A DNA stretch of 53,204 nt. It comes from an uncultured Bacteroidales bacterium. GTDB taxonomy: Bacteria > Bacteroidota > Bacteroidia > Bacteroidales > P3. Where the stretch lies: the NCBI GenBank assembly GCA_937915785.1, contig CALGGY010000158.1, positions 1 through 53,204 on the forward strand, read 5' to 3'. Below are positions 36,281-45,142 of the stretch, piece by piece; the first letter of the stretch is position 1; every line of letters begins with the position of its first letter. Both the position numbers and the translations under genes were made by a program. Under the pieces are notes generated by a model. That model saw nothing but the letters and a program-made list of their open reading frames with translations, was not told where the DNA came from and searched no databases.

Positions 36281-37078
36281 ATGAAACGCCGATACGCCAA
36301 TATAATTAAAGTGCTGCTGCTGCTTGTGATTGTGGTTGTGGTTGTTGTGGCCAACGTGCTGCACCGGCAATCAGCCATCAATTCGGTAGTTGTAGTGGTG
36401 GATTATATGGCCAACGACACGCTTGTTACCTCCGAGCAGCTCAGTAGCAGCGTTATGGAAAAGTATCGCGACATTACAAACCAAGCCGTGGGCTCTGCCG
36501 ATTTGGAAGGCATACGCCAAGTTGTGAAGTCAAACCAGTTTGTCGATGAGGCCGACGTGTCGGTAACTGTGAGCTCCGATTTGATGATAAAAGTTACCCA
36601 ACGCACGCCGTTGGTACGCGTCTACAGCAAAAAATCGCAGTTCTATCTCGATACAAAAGGCCGGTATATGCCTATCAGCCAAATCAATAACCAACGCGTT
36701 ATTGTAGCCAACGGTTACATAAAAAAAGATTTTTCCGGAAATATTGCATCTCTCGACATAGAAGCGCTTGTAGCCGCCAACCCCAAGGCCGAAAACTACG
36801 ATATTACCAAAATATTCCGCCTGGCCAAGTATATCAACAACGACAAAAATGCCAAGGTGCTTTTCGACCAAATTTACCTCAACTCCAACGGCGACATGGA
36901 AATTGTGCCAAAACTTGGCAACCACACCGTGGTTTTGGGCGACATAAACAATCTCGACGAAAAATTCGAGAATCTTTTTGCACTCTACCAGAAGGGATTT
37001 TCGAAAACCGGCTGGGAGAAGTATTCATCAGTAAATTTAAAATTCAAGGATCAAATAATTTGTACTAAAAAACAATGA
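36281..37078 (+). CDS. ftsQ: Cell division protein FtsQ
   Basis: 265 residues. ATG 36281 is preferred over TTG 36275 because it directly starts MKRRYANI before the single membrane helix (about 9-28, VLLLLVIVVVVVVANVL). A POTRA-like segment follows (LEGIRQVVKSNQFVDEADVSV, LMIKVTQRTPLVRVY), then the FtsQ beta domain. It recruits FtsB/FtsL to the divisome. The primary sequence is divergent; identity comes from position between murC and ftsA, topology and the POTRA pattern. The stop overlaps ftsA by ATGA. Confidence 0.85.
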   Translation: MKRRYANIIKVLLLLVIVVVVVVANVLHRQSAINSVVVVVDYMANDTLVTSEQLSSSVMEKYRDITNQAVGSADLEGIRQVVKSNQFVDEADVSVTVSSDLMIKVTQRTPLVRVYSKKSQFYLDTKGRYMPISQINNQRVIVANGYIKKDFSGNIASLDIEALVAANPKAENYDITKIFRLAKYINNDKNAKVLFDQIYLNSNGDMEIVPKLGNHTVVLGDINNLDEKFENLFALYQKGFSKTGWEKYSSVNLKFKDQIICTKKQ

Positions 37079-38451
37079 CAGTTATGGATAAACAGCAAAT
37101 TGTAGTTGGTTTGGACATAGGAACCACCAAAATCGCCTGTCTGATAGGCGTTAAAGACGAACAAAATCCCGGCAAGGTGAAAATTATCGGGCACGGCAAG
37201 GTTAAATCGGTAGGAGTGGAGCACGGCGTGGTAAGGAACATCCTGAAAGCTTCGCAAACGATAAAATATGCTGTGTCGCTGGCGGCAGGACAGGCTCAAT
37301 GCTCCGTCACCGAAGTGTATGTAGGCATTGCCGGACAGCATATAAAAACCAAGACAAACCGCGGGTATGTGAGCATACCTTCCGATCAGGACTATATCTT
37401 GGAAAAAGACGTGGACCGCATGATAGCCGAACAGCACAACCTGCTTCTCGACGAGGGCGACGAAATAATCCACATCTTTCCACAGGCTTTTTATGTGGAC
37501 ACAGTGCCACTGAACGACCGCGACCCCGTAGGTGTGTCGGCTAAGCAGCTAAGTGCTGATTTCCATATTGTTACAGGTAATAAGACCAATATCAAGAACA
37601 TTCTGCAAAGCGTAAAACTTGCCAATCTCACTGTGAAAGGCATAGTGCTGGAGCCAATAGCTTCATCTATGGCCGTGCTTACGGAGGAGGACCTCGAGGC
37701 TGGCGTTGCCCTCGTGGATATAGGCGGCGGCACCACCGACATAGCCATTTTTGCCAACGGAGTGATAAACCACACACATGTTGTTCCCGTTGCCGGAAAA
37801 ACCATCACCGACGATATTCAGAAAGGTTTTTCCGTGCTGCCCGACACTGCCGAGCGCCTAAAAGTGCAGTTCGGTTCCTGCATGCCCGAAGCCCTCGACG
37901 ATGTGGTAATAGCTTTTCCCGGCTACCATGGCCAACCCAAGCGCGAGATTGAGATACGCACGCTCGCCAGCATTATCAAGGCCCGCACAAAAGACATACT
38001 TAACTTTGTGAACCTCGAAATAATGCAAACCGGCCTGCAAAAACAGCTGGTAGGAGGCATAGTGCTAACCGGCGGAGGATCCAAGCTGAAAGACATTGTT
38101 AACTATACATCATACATCACCGGCATCAACGCACGCATTGGCACCCCCGACGAGCATATCTCCAATCCCGACGACAAGAAAGGTCAAGGCATCGGCGACC
38201 CGATATATGCCACAGGTATAGGCCTTGTGCTCTATGGCATACGCAAATTGGACGAGCAGATACAAAGCGAACCTCTGCCCGAACAGCCCGAACCCCAGCC
38301 CGAACCAATAGACCCGGGCATTCTCGACAGCGAACCCGAACCAGCTCCCGAACCAACCCCTGCTCCCTCAAAACCCAAGAAAAAATCGTTCTTTAAGGCC
38401 CTGCAAGACTATTTCGACCGTTTTTTGGAAAAAGGCGATGAGGAAATGTAA
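37075..38451 (+). CDS. ftsA: Cell division protein FtsA
   Basis: A 458-residue actin-like ATPase that tethers FtsZ to the membrane. Phosphate and nucleotide motifs: VVGLDIGTTKIACLIG, VALVDIGGGTTDIAIF, and GGIVLTGGGSKLKDI. After about residue 395 a Glu-Pro linker (EPQPEPIDP..EPAPEPTPAP) leads to a basic amphipathic C-terminal helix (KKKSFFKALQDYFDRFLEK), the expected membrane-targeting sequence. ATG 37075 overlaps the ftsQ stop; ATG 37084 (MDKQQ) is an alternative start three codons in. Confidence 0.96.
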   Translation: MTVMDKQQIVVGLDIGTTKIACLIGVKDEQNPGKVKIIGHGKVKSVGVEHGVVRNILKASQTIKYAVSLAAGQAQCSVTEVYVGIAGQHIKTKTNRGYVSIPSDQDYILEKDVDRMIAEQHNLLLDEGDEIIHIFPQAFYVDTVPLNDRDPVGVSAKQLSADFHIVTGNKTNIKNILQSVKLANLTVKGIVLEPIASSMAVLTEEDLEAGVALVDIGGGTTDIAIFANGVINHTHVVPVAGKTITDDIQKGFSVLPDTAERLKVQFGSCMPEALDDVVIAFPGYHGQPKREIEIRTLASIIKARTKDILNFVNLEIMQTGLQKQLVGGIVLTGGGSKLKDIVNYTSYITGINARIGTPDEHISNPDDKKGQGIGDPIYATGIGLVLYGIRKLDEQIQSEPLPEQPEPQPEPIDPGILDSEPEPAPEPTPAPSKPKKKSFFKALQDYFDRFLEKGDEEM

Positions 38452-38768
38452 AAAACAGTTGACGGCACCACTGAAGCTTGAAACAAAGATATTTGTCAAA
38501 ACGCAATTTAAAATTAGGCACTAAGCCTCGAATATATTGTTGTACCTGCCAGTATGCCGCCGAAGGCAAACCATCACAACGGATGTGATGCATAGCCATA
38601 ACAACAACCTGTTTGAAACCAATAAAAACACTTATCAACAAAAACTAACATAAAACTGTTGAAAACAAGATTGGCAAAGGCTTTAAAAAAAGATAATAAT
38701 GTTGTAAATTTACAGCAGGTTTTGTATTTTACAACAACTACGTAAATGATTGAATTATAACGGTATAT
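38452..38768. other. 317-base ftsA-ftsZ intergenic region
   Basis: The only long gap inside the dcw cluster. No ORF worth calling. It holds the inverted repeat listed next and a one-mismatch -7-like box (GATATTTG, 38488-38495). A separate ftsZ promoter or mRNA processing site here is plausible. Confidence 0.5.
38700..38736. promoter_or_regulatory. Inverted repeat upstream of ftsZ
   Basis: TGTTGTAAA (38700-38708) and TTTACAACA (38728-38736) form a perfect 9-base inverted repeat with a 19-base spacer, 32 bases before ATG 38769. There is no T-run after it, so it is not an intrinsic terminator. It could be an operator for a dimeric regulator or an mRNA stem. Confidence 0.55.
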
Positions 38769-40445
38769 ATGACATTAACTATGGATTTTATAGCACCAAA
38801 AGAAGAGTCTCACTATATTAAAGTGATCGGAGTGGGCGGCGGTGGAACCAATGCTGTTAACCACATGTTCAGCGAAGGTATTAAAGGCGTTGACTTTATA
38901 GTGTGCAACACCGATTCCAAATCGCTGGCAACCAGTCCGGTTGTAAATAAAATACAACTCGGGGAGGGATTAGGGGCCGGTGGAAGACCCGAGGTGGCAA
39001 AACAATATGCCGAGGAGGCCAAAGACCGTATAAAAGAATCTCTTGCAGGCACTCGTATGCTTTTTATCACTTCTGGAATGGGAGGCGGTACGGGTACAGG
39101 TGCTTCTCCTGTCATTGCCGAAATAGCCAAATCTATAGAGACCAACGACCCGTACATGCCATCCGTGCTTGTGGTGGCAATAGTTACAATGCCTTTTGAT
39201 TTCGAAGGCATAGCGCGTTTGCAACAGGCTCAGGAAGGATTGAAACATCTGCGCGATAAAGTGGATTCCATCATCATTATCGACAACAACAAAGTGTTTA
39301 CCGGTGAACGCATTAAATTTAGCCAATGTTTTGCCAAAGCCGACGATGTGCTGCTGACAGCCGCCAAAAGCGTTGCCGAGATGATCACCGTTAACTCTTA
39401 CATGAACGTGGACCTGCGCGATGTGGACAGCGTGATGTCGCAAAGCGGTACCGCAATAATGGGAGCCGGCATCGCCAGTGGCGAAAACCGTGCCATAGAG
39501 GCCGTGCAACAAGCTATGGAATCGCCACTGCTCAACGACATCGACATAACCGACTCGCAAAAGATACTGCTCCACATCACCTGTAGCAAGGAATATGAGG
39601 TGGACGATGAGGAAATTAAAGAAATAACCGGAGCAATAACACAAACCTGCAAAAATTCGCCCAACCTGAAAATGGGCGTCGGATTCGACGACTCTTTGGG
39701 CGAAAGCCTGAGGGTGATATTGGTGGCCACAGGATTTCAGATTTCCACAGGCAACGAGCAAAAATCTTCCGAAGGGACAATCAAAGAAGATAAGAAGAGA
39801 GAAGAGTTAAAAGACGATTCGAAAGAACCTGTCAGCGATGAGTCCAACACAAAAGAGCCCGTCGACGAAAACGGCAATGACTTCGGTTTCGTTGTTGAGC
39901 CCAAACAGCCACAGACCGAAGCCCAACCCGCCGATACAGTGCAAGTTCAGCAGCAGCCCACTGTTGAACCCAAACAGGAACGCACAGTTATCCAAATGGA
40001 CGACATTGAGCAGTTATCCGACAAGCCGCAGGCCGAAACAGTAGAGCTCAAACCCGAGCCCTACACTCCCGGTTTTGAGCTGAAACCCAAGGGAACGCGC
40101 CAAGCCGATGTGGAAGTTGTTGCACACACAAAAGTGCAGCCCGCACCAGCCGCAGCACCTGTGCCCACCCCCAAGCCCGCACCTGCCCTCTCTCACCTGG
40201 CTGTGCAGACCGAAATGGAAAAACAAGCACTGGAGTCGAAGTTTTATGAACGGATGACAAAAATCAAAAAAATGAAACAGGAGGTGAGCACCCCCGCCGG
40301 CTTGTCCAAATATGAGGAAATCCCAGCTTATCAGCGTGAGGGTATGAATTTGGATTTCGGCGTTGACAGTGACCACTCCAACACGGCTGTAGACAACAAC
40401 GGCAATATCATTCCCAACTCGTTTATCAACACGCAAGTGGATTGA
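38769..40445 (+). CDS. ftsZ: Cell division GTPase FtsZ
   Basis: A 558-residue tubulin homologue that forms the Z ring. The GTPase core (about 10-330) has VIGVGGGGTNAVNHM, the tubulin signature G105GGTGTG111 and the NxDxRD-like T7 region (VNSYMNVDLRDVDSV). A long charged Glu/Pro/Gln-rich linker (about 345-500) precedes a C-terminal segment with KYEEIPAYQRE, the likely FtsA-binding peptide, followed by a further acidic tail of about 35 residues. The start could also be ATG 38781 (MDFIAPK). Last gene of the cluster; a strong terminator follows. Confidence 0.96.
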   Translation: MTLTMDFIAPKEESHYIKVIGVGGGGTNAVNHMFSEGIKGVDFIVCNTDSKSLATSPVVNKIQLGEGLGAGGRPEVAKQYAEEAKDRIKESLAGTRMLFITSGMGGGTGTGASPVIAEIAKSIETNDPYMPSVLVVAIVTMPFDFEGIARLQQAQEGLKHLRDKVDSIIIIDNNKVFTGERIKFSQCFAKADDVLLTAAKSVAEMITVNSYMNVDLRDVDSVMSQSGTAIMGAGIASGENRAIEAVQQAMESPLLNDIDITDSQKILLHITCSKEYEVDDEEIKEITGAITQTCKNSPNLKMGVGFDDSLGESLRVILVATGFQISTGNEQKSSEGTIKEDKKREELKDDSKEPVSDESNTKEPVDENGNDFGFVVEPKQPQTEAQPADTVQVQQQPTVEPKQERTVIQMDDIEQLSDKPQAETVELKPEPYTPGFELKPKGTRQADVEVVAHTKVQPAPAAAPVPTPKPAPALSHLAVQTEMEKQALESKFYERMTKIKKMKQEVSTPAGLSKYEEIPAYQREGMNLDFGVDSDHSNTAVDNNGNIIPNSFINTQVD

Positions 40446-40465
40446 ACACATTCCTTTTAAAAAGC

Positions 40466-40501
40466 AAAAGCGGTCAAATCAGGTGATTTGACCGCTTTTT
40501 T
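40466..40501 (+). terminator. Terminator of ftsZ, shared with the convergent gene
   Basis: AAAAGCGGTCAAATC (40466-40480), loop AGGT, GATTTGACCGCTTTT (40485-40499), T run to 40501. A perfect 15-bp stem between convergent genes, with A and T tracts on both sides, so it can act on both strands. Confidence 0.93.
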
Positions 40502-40517
40502 AATAATCTGCAAAAGG

Positions 40518-41465
40518 CTACAGAAGTTTCTTTTTAAGTGTTTCGAGCATGTCAACCGTCATTTTGTCGAGGTCGTATTTCGGGTTCCAGCCCCATTCCT
40601 TGCGGGCGCACGAATCGTCCATGCAGTTGGGCCAGCTATCGGCAATAGCCTGTTTTATCGGCTCGGGCTCGTAAACCATCTCAAAGTTGGGCACATATTT
40701 CTTTATGGCGTTGTATATAATTTCGGGGTCGAAGCTCATGGCGGTAACGTTGAACGAGTTGCGGTGCACCAGCTTGCTCGGGTCGGCTTCCATGATGTCT
40801 ATCATGGCGCTAAGGGCATCGGGCATGTACATCATGTCCATGAAAGTGCCTTTTCTCAGCGGGCATACAAATTTCTCGCCTTTTACAGCGGCATAATAAA
40901 TTTCCACAGCGTAGTCGGTGGTGCCGCCGCCAGGCAAAGTAAGGTTCGAGATAAGTCCGGGGAAACGTACCGAGCGGGTGTCCACTCCAAAGCGGGTGAA
41001 ATAGTAGTCGCTAAGCAACTCGCCGGTAACTTTGGTAACACCGTATATGGTGGCCGGACGCTGGATGGTGTCCTGCGGAGTCATGTCGTGCGGGGTGCTG
41101 GGACCGAAAGCTCCTATCGAGCTTGGGGTGAACACTGCGCAGCCAAACAAACGGGCCACTTCCAAACAGTTCACCAAACTGCCAATGCCCACGTTCCAAC
41201 CAAGCATGGGGTTGAGCTCTGCCGTGGCCGAAAGTATGGCGGCAAGGTTGTAGATAGTGTCGATGTTGTATTTCTTCACAGCTTCGGCAATCTGCATAAT
41301 TTGTGTGGAGTCGATACGTTCGATGGGGCCGCGTTCGTAAATCTCGCCTTTCAGGGGACGCAGGTCGCTGCATACCACGTTGTCGTTTCCGTAAATGTCG
41401 CGCAAGGTGCGGGTAAGCTCGGAGCCAATCTGTCCGCCAGCTCCTACAATAAGTATTTTTTTCAT
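40518..41465 (-). CDS. L-threonine 3-dehydrogenase, short-chain (epimerase-like) type
   Basis: A 315-residue extended short-chain dehydrogenase. The NAD-binding loop is ILIVGAGGQIGSEL. The catalytic set is TPSSIGAFG (Ser) and YGVTK (Y-x3-K). The signature stretches PSTPHDMTPQDTIQRPATI, VRFPGLISN, GGGTTDYAVEIYYAAV and DMMYMPDAL match the UDP-galactose-epimerase-like threonine dehydrogenases rather than sugar epimerases. The reaction is threonine to 2-amino-3-ketobutyrate, which a KBL enzyme would cleave; no kbl is seen in this window. Transcribed alone on the minus strand; no good -7 box was found upstream. Confidence 0.9.
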   Translation of the reverse strand: MKKILIVGAGGQIGSELTRTLRDIYGNDNVVCSDLRPLKGEIYERGPIERIDSTQIMQIAEAVKKYNIDTIYNLAAILSATAELNPMLGWNVGIGSLVNCLEVARLFGCAVFTPSSIGAFGPSTPHDMTPQDTIQRPATIYGVTKVTGELLSDYYFTRFGVDTRSVRFPGLISNLTLPGGGTTDYAVEIYYAAVKGEKFVCPLRKGTFMDMMYMPDALSAMIDIMEADPSKLVHRNSFNVTAMSFDPEIIYNAIKKYVPNFEMVYEPEPIKQAIADSWPNCMDDSCARKEWGWNPKYDLDKMTVDMLETLKKKLL

Positions 41466-41694
41466 TTATGTTACCTTTAAATATTTGAACTACAGTTAAT
41501 AATGCAAATTTGGAGCATTTTGCACACTCCGTTTTCGCAACTGCAAATTTACGTTTTTTTTTGCTTTTTGCCCAATGCCTTGCACAAAAAATGTCCTTTT
41601 TCTGCCGAAAAAAAATCCGCTTTGTGCAAAAAACGGATAATCAACAAAATAAAAACGCTCTTTTTTGCGTTATCAACAATCTTATATAAAATAA

Positions 41695-41722
41695 AACACA
41701 ACACAACACAACACAACACAAC
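41695..41722. repeat. Pentanucleotide tandem repeat AACAC x5
   Basis: Five full copies of AACAC plus AAC, ending 10 bases before the PLD gene ATG at 41733. A five-base unit cannot keep a reading frame if copy number changes, and here it lies in the leader or promoter. The upstream frame is open through it back to ATG 41502, but that extension looks non-coding. Confidence 0.8.
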
Positions 41723-41732
41723 TACGCCCTTT

Positions 41733-42800
41733 ATGGAACTGAAACAGGTATCACTTTACGACGACAATTTGGAACTTTACAACGAACAGCTCCGCGACAT
41801 AGGTGCCGCCAAGGAGTATGTGTATCTCGAAACCTTCCGTTTCAACGACGATGCCATGGGGGTGCGGTTTTGTCAGGCTTTGGCCGAAAAGGCCCGTCAA
41901 GGGGTGAAGGTGCGTGTGCTCGTCGACGCTTGGGGCACACGCCAGAAAAAAAGCTTTTTCGACCCCATAGTGCAGGCTGGAGGCGAGGTGCGATGGTTCA
42001 AAAAACTGATACTCACCCTCAACTTTATCTCTGACAACCACCGCCGCGACCACCGTAAAGTACTTGTCATCGACAACCGCATTGCCTATATCGGTTCGGC
42101 CAACATTTCGGCCTACTCCCTGTCGTGGCGCGAACTTAACCTGCGCATCGAGGACCCAATGGCACGACTGTTCCAAAAGGTGTTCAACGACAACTACGCC
42201 ATATACAACCGCATGGATTTGGACAAGCTGCGTTTCAAACGCGACATCAACTACAAGCAGATGACCATAATACAGGAGATACCCTCGCGTAGGCGCCAGC
42301 GGTTGAGCCGCCGCTACGAAGCCATGATACGCTCGGCCAAACGCTCGGTTGTTATCGAAACACCCTATTTCCTTGCCAACTCGCGCCTGCGCAAAGCACT
42401 TATCAGCGCCGCTCAGCGCGGGGTGGAGGTAACAGTGATTTCGCCTCTCAACTCTGACGTGATGGCTGCCGATATAGTGCGCCGCCACTCGTTGGGAACT
42501 CTGCACGACGGCGGTGTGCACTTCAAATTCTACACCCCGGGCAACCTGCACGCCAAATGTCTTTTGATAGACGGCGAACTGTTCAGCATTTCTTCCGCCA
42601 ATTTCGATTTCCGCAGTTTCCAGCATCAGCACGAGGTGGCGCTCATTGGGCACAACGAGCAAATTACGCTACTGCTTGCCAACCATATCGAAAAAACTCT
42701 CAGCTATTGCGTCAATTTCAGCTACGAGGAATGGATAAAACGCTCCCGTTTCGACCGTGCCGTGGAGTGGATGCTGCTGCCGCTCCGTTTTTTGATGTAG
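41733..42800 (+). CDS. Phospholipase D-family protein, cardiolipin-synthase-like
   Basis: 355 residues with two HKD motifs: H107-R-K109..D114 followed by GSANIS, and H273-A-K275..D280 followed by SSANFDFRS. The spacing and the second motif resemble bacterial cardiolipin synthases, which join two phosphatidylglycerols. The N-terminal membrane helices of typical Cls are missing if ATG 41733 is the start, so it resembles the short ClsB-like type. ATG 41733 (MELKQVSLYDDN) is chosen because homology starts there. It may instead act on another phosphodiester. Confidence 0.85.
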   Translation: MELKQVSLYDDNLELYNEQLRDIGAAKEYVYLETFRFNDDAMGVRFCQALAEKARQGVKVRVLVDAWGTRQKKSFFDPIVQAGGEVRWFKKLILTLNFISDNHRRDHRKVLVIDNRIAYIGSANISAYSLSWRELNLRIEDPMARLFQKVFNDNYAIYNRMDLDKLRFKRDINYKQMTIIQEIPSRRRQRLSRRYEAMIRSAKRSVVIETPYFLANSRLRKALISAAQRGVEVTVISPLNSDVMAADIVRRHSLGTLHDGGVHFKFYTPGNLHAKCLLIDGELFSISSANFDFRSFQHQHEVALIGHNEQITLLLANHIEKTLSYCVNFSYEEWIKRSRFDRAVEWMLLPLRFLM

Positions 42801-42823
42801 CAACGTAAACCGGCCGAAAAACC

Positions 42824-42840
42824 AGCGTCTAACGCTTTTT
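42824..42840 (+). terminator. Weak terminator after the PLD gene
   Basis: AGCGT (42824-42828), loop CTA, ACGCT (42832-42836), T run to 42840. A short 5-bp stem, 24 bases after the stop. Confidence 0.45.
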
Positions 42841-43191
42841 CAGCAATGCAGAGCAATGCTTAAATGTTAAAATATCAATATGATGCAATAAATATGACAG
42901 AACATAGTTTTTTACTCAGACAAACGCCGCAAAAAGGGCGTGCAAGTGCAATAAAAAGCTTTTGCCTATGGTAAATGAATACAACTTTTCGGAAAACACC
43001 AGCACCACAAACAACAAAAAACGTATAAAAGGAGCAAGGCTGCAGCCCTCCAAAATGGCCATCAGAGCCATATTGCTGTATGCCGGTTGCATTCAGCAAG
43101 TGAGGACACGAACAGCTCATTTTGCTCTGAATTTGAACTGAGAAACGTTGGGGGCAAACCTTTGGGTTCTCTCTATCAGAAAGGATTAGAG
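42841..43191. other. Non-coding region between the PLD gene and recQ
   Basis: About 350 bases with no supported gene. One minus-strand frame reads LNATGIQQYGSDGHFGGLQP, which vaguely resembles spurious peptides often annotated in repeated intergenic DNA of Bacteroidales. I cannot confirm a repeat family from one copy. No tRNA or other RNA gene recognised. Confidence 0.4.
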
Positions 43192-43218
43192 AAAGAGGCT
43201 TTGAGGCCTCTTTTTTTT
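43192..43218 (+). terminator. Bidirectional terminator between the PLD gene and recQ
   Basis: AAAGAGGC (43192-43199), loop TTTGAG, GCCTCTTT (43206-43213), then a T run to 43218. It lies immediately downstream of the recQ stop on the minus strand; the A tract on the other arm gives a short T run in that direction as well. Confidence 0.75.
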
Positions 43219-43221
43219 GTT

Positions 43222-45114
43222 TTATTTTATATACAGCCGCATATCCTCGTCGCACGCCAGTATGTTGTAGTCTATCATCTCGCGCACCGTGCCGGTGATG
43301 GCCTTTTCGTTGAGCGAAGGCATTTTGGCGCACAACGTTTTCATGGTCATGGGGTTGTTGTTCAGTAATTCCAAAATGTTCTGGCGCAGAGTTTCGGCAC
43401 TGTTCTCCCTGTTTTTGGCAATGCACACGTCGCAACGGCCGCATCGAATATTGTTTTTTTCGCCAAAATAGTACAGTAGGGCGCTGCTGCGGCAGTATTG
43501 GCTCCCCCGCACATAGTCAATCATTGCGTTGATACGTACCAAAGCATTCTCTTTCAGGGTTTTATAGTTGGCATCGCTGATGTACAGACTTTGGGGGCTC
43601 ACACACGGCGAACTGAAAATTATCTGTGGGCAGTTTTCCTTCTCCTGATAGTCTATATAGTTCATTTTGTGTAATTTGCACAACAGCGACACGATGTTTT
43701 CCTCGTCGCGGTACATCTTGCGGGCAATTGCCTTTTCGTTTATGCTCACGTAGGTGGTGAACAGCCCTCCGTACATTCGCAGTATCAGCTTTATAAGGTC
43801 GTTGTATATGGGGTTGCCCACCTGAAAGCGGTACAGCTCTTCGTTGGAGACTATTATTTTGAGGTGCGAGGTGGTTTCTTGCCTTTCGGGGATGATGATG
43901 AGTCCTTCTTTTTCGAGAAATCGCAGTGCGCTGAAAAAAGGGACCACCTGAAAGCCGTAGGTGTCGCAGATGGCCATGGGGTCGAAATTGAACTTCTGGT
44001 TCAGCCCCGACCCTTCGGGAATTTGGTAAAAATTGCACACCGCGCGGTAGGCGTTGCGTATGTATTGCAGTGGGGGATAGGCGGTTGCGAAGTTCTGCCT
44101 CAGTTGGTCGATGTCGGTGTTGTTGTACAAAATTACGGCATAGGCCTGTTTTTCATCGCGTCCCCCGCGTCCGGCCTCTTGGAAATAGGCTTCGGGTGAG
44201 TCGGGTAGGTCAAGGTGTATAACATAGCGCACGTCGGGCTTGTCTATGCCCATGCCAAAGGCGTTGGTGGCCACTATCACGGGTGTATGGCCGTCCATCC
44301 ACCGTTTTTGCCGTGCGTCGCGGTCCTCAGTTTTCAGCCCTGCGTGATAATACGAGGCCCTTATCCCTTTCGAAGTCAGAAATTCGGCAATTTCCTGAGT
44401 GCGGCGCCGGTTGCGCACATACACAATGCCCGACCCTTTCACGGCGGCTATTATGCGCAGCATACGGCTGTATTTGTCCTCCTCGTAGAAAGCCATGTAG
44501 GTTAGGTTTTCGCGGTAGAAACTTTTTTGGAAAACGTTGCGCCGTTTGCCAAAGGCCAGTTTGTCCTGAATGTCGGTCACCACTGCCGGCGTGGCGGTGG
44601 CTGTAAGGGCCATTATCACCGTTTTGGGATGAAAGGCGCGTATCTGTGCAATTTCGAGGTATGGCGGACGGAAATCGTAGCCCCATTGCGATATGCAGTG
44701 TGCCTCGTCCACGGCGATAAGGCCTATTTTCATCTGTTTGAAAGCCTCTATAAAGCCGCGGTTTTTCAACCTTTCGGGCGATACGTACAAAAATTTCATG
44801 CCGCCGTATAGGCAATTGTTTATTATGCGTTCGGTGTCGCGCACCCCAATGCCCGAAACCAGCGCCTCGGCTTTTATTCCCTTCTCTTGCAGGTGCTGCA
44901 CTTGGTCTTTCATCAGGGCTATAAGCGGCGATATTACTATGCACAGCCCGTCGAGGGCCATGGCAGGCACTTGGAAACAGATGGATTTGCCTCCGCCTGT
45001 GGGCAGCAGTGCCAAAGTGTCGTAACCGTTTAAAACAGAGTTTATGATATCCTCCTGCAAAGGGCGGAACTTGTCGTAGCCCCAATATTTTTTCAGAATC
45101 TCATGTATGGTCAT
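43222..45114 (-). CDS. recQ: ATP-dependent DNA helicase RecQ
   Basis: A 630-residue 3'-5' superfamily 2 helicase for recombination and replication fork repair. Motif 0 is FRPLQEDIIN, the Walker A is LLPTGGGKS (K43) and the DEAH box is 136-139 followed by CISQWGYDFRP, the RecQ aromatic loop. GMGIDKPDVRYVIH and QEAGRGGRD follow. The zinc site in the RQC domain includes CGRCDVC. The C terminus after the winged helix is short and lacks a clear HRDC domain, as in shorter RecQ forms. Third gene of clpC-thiL-recQ, 28 bases after thiL. Confidence 0.95.
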   Translation of the reverse strand: MTIHEILKKYWGYDKFRPLQEDIINSVLNGYDTLALLPTGGGKSICFQVPAMALDGLCIVISPLIALMKDQVQHLQEKGIKAEALVSGIGVRDTERIINNCLYGGMKFLYVSPERLKNRGFIEAFKQMKIGLIAVDEAHCISQWGYDFRPPYLEIAQIRAFHPKTVIMALTATATPAVVTDIQDKLAFGKRRNVFQKSFYRENLTYMAFYEEDKYSRMLRIIAAVKGSGIVYVRNRRRTQEIAEFLTSKGIRASYYHAGLKTEDRDARQKRWMDGHTPVIVATNAFGMGIDKPDVRYVIHLDLPDSPEAYFQEAGRGGRDEKQAYAVILYNNTDIDQLRQNFATAYPPLQYIRNAYRAVCNFYQIPEGSGLNQKFNFDPMAICDTYGFQVVPFFSALRFLEKEGLIIIPERQETTSHLKIIVSNEELYRFQVGNPIYNDLIKLILRMYGGLFTTYVSINEKAIARKMYRDEENIVSLLCKLHKMNYIDYQEKENCPQIIFSSPCVSPQSLYISDANYKTLKENALVRINAMIDYVRGSQYCRSSALLYYFGEKNNIRCGRCDVCIAKNRENSAETLRQNILELLNNNPMTMKTLCAKMPSLNEKAITGTVREMIDYNILACDEDMRLYIK

Positions 45115-45142
45115 ACATTATATATATTAGGGCAGGGGGATG

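Noticed and set aside
41502..41732. N-terminal extension of the PLD gene back to ATG 41502
   Set aside because: The extension runs through the AACAC repeat and A/T-rich DNA with no PLD similarity; homology starts at ATG 41733.
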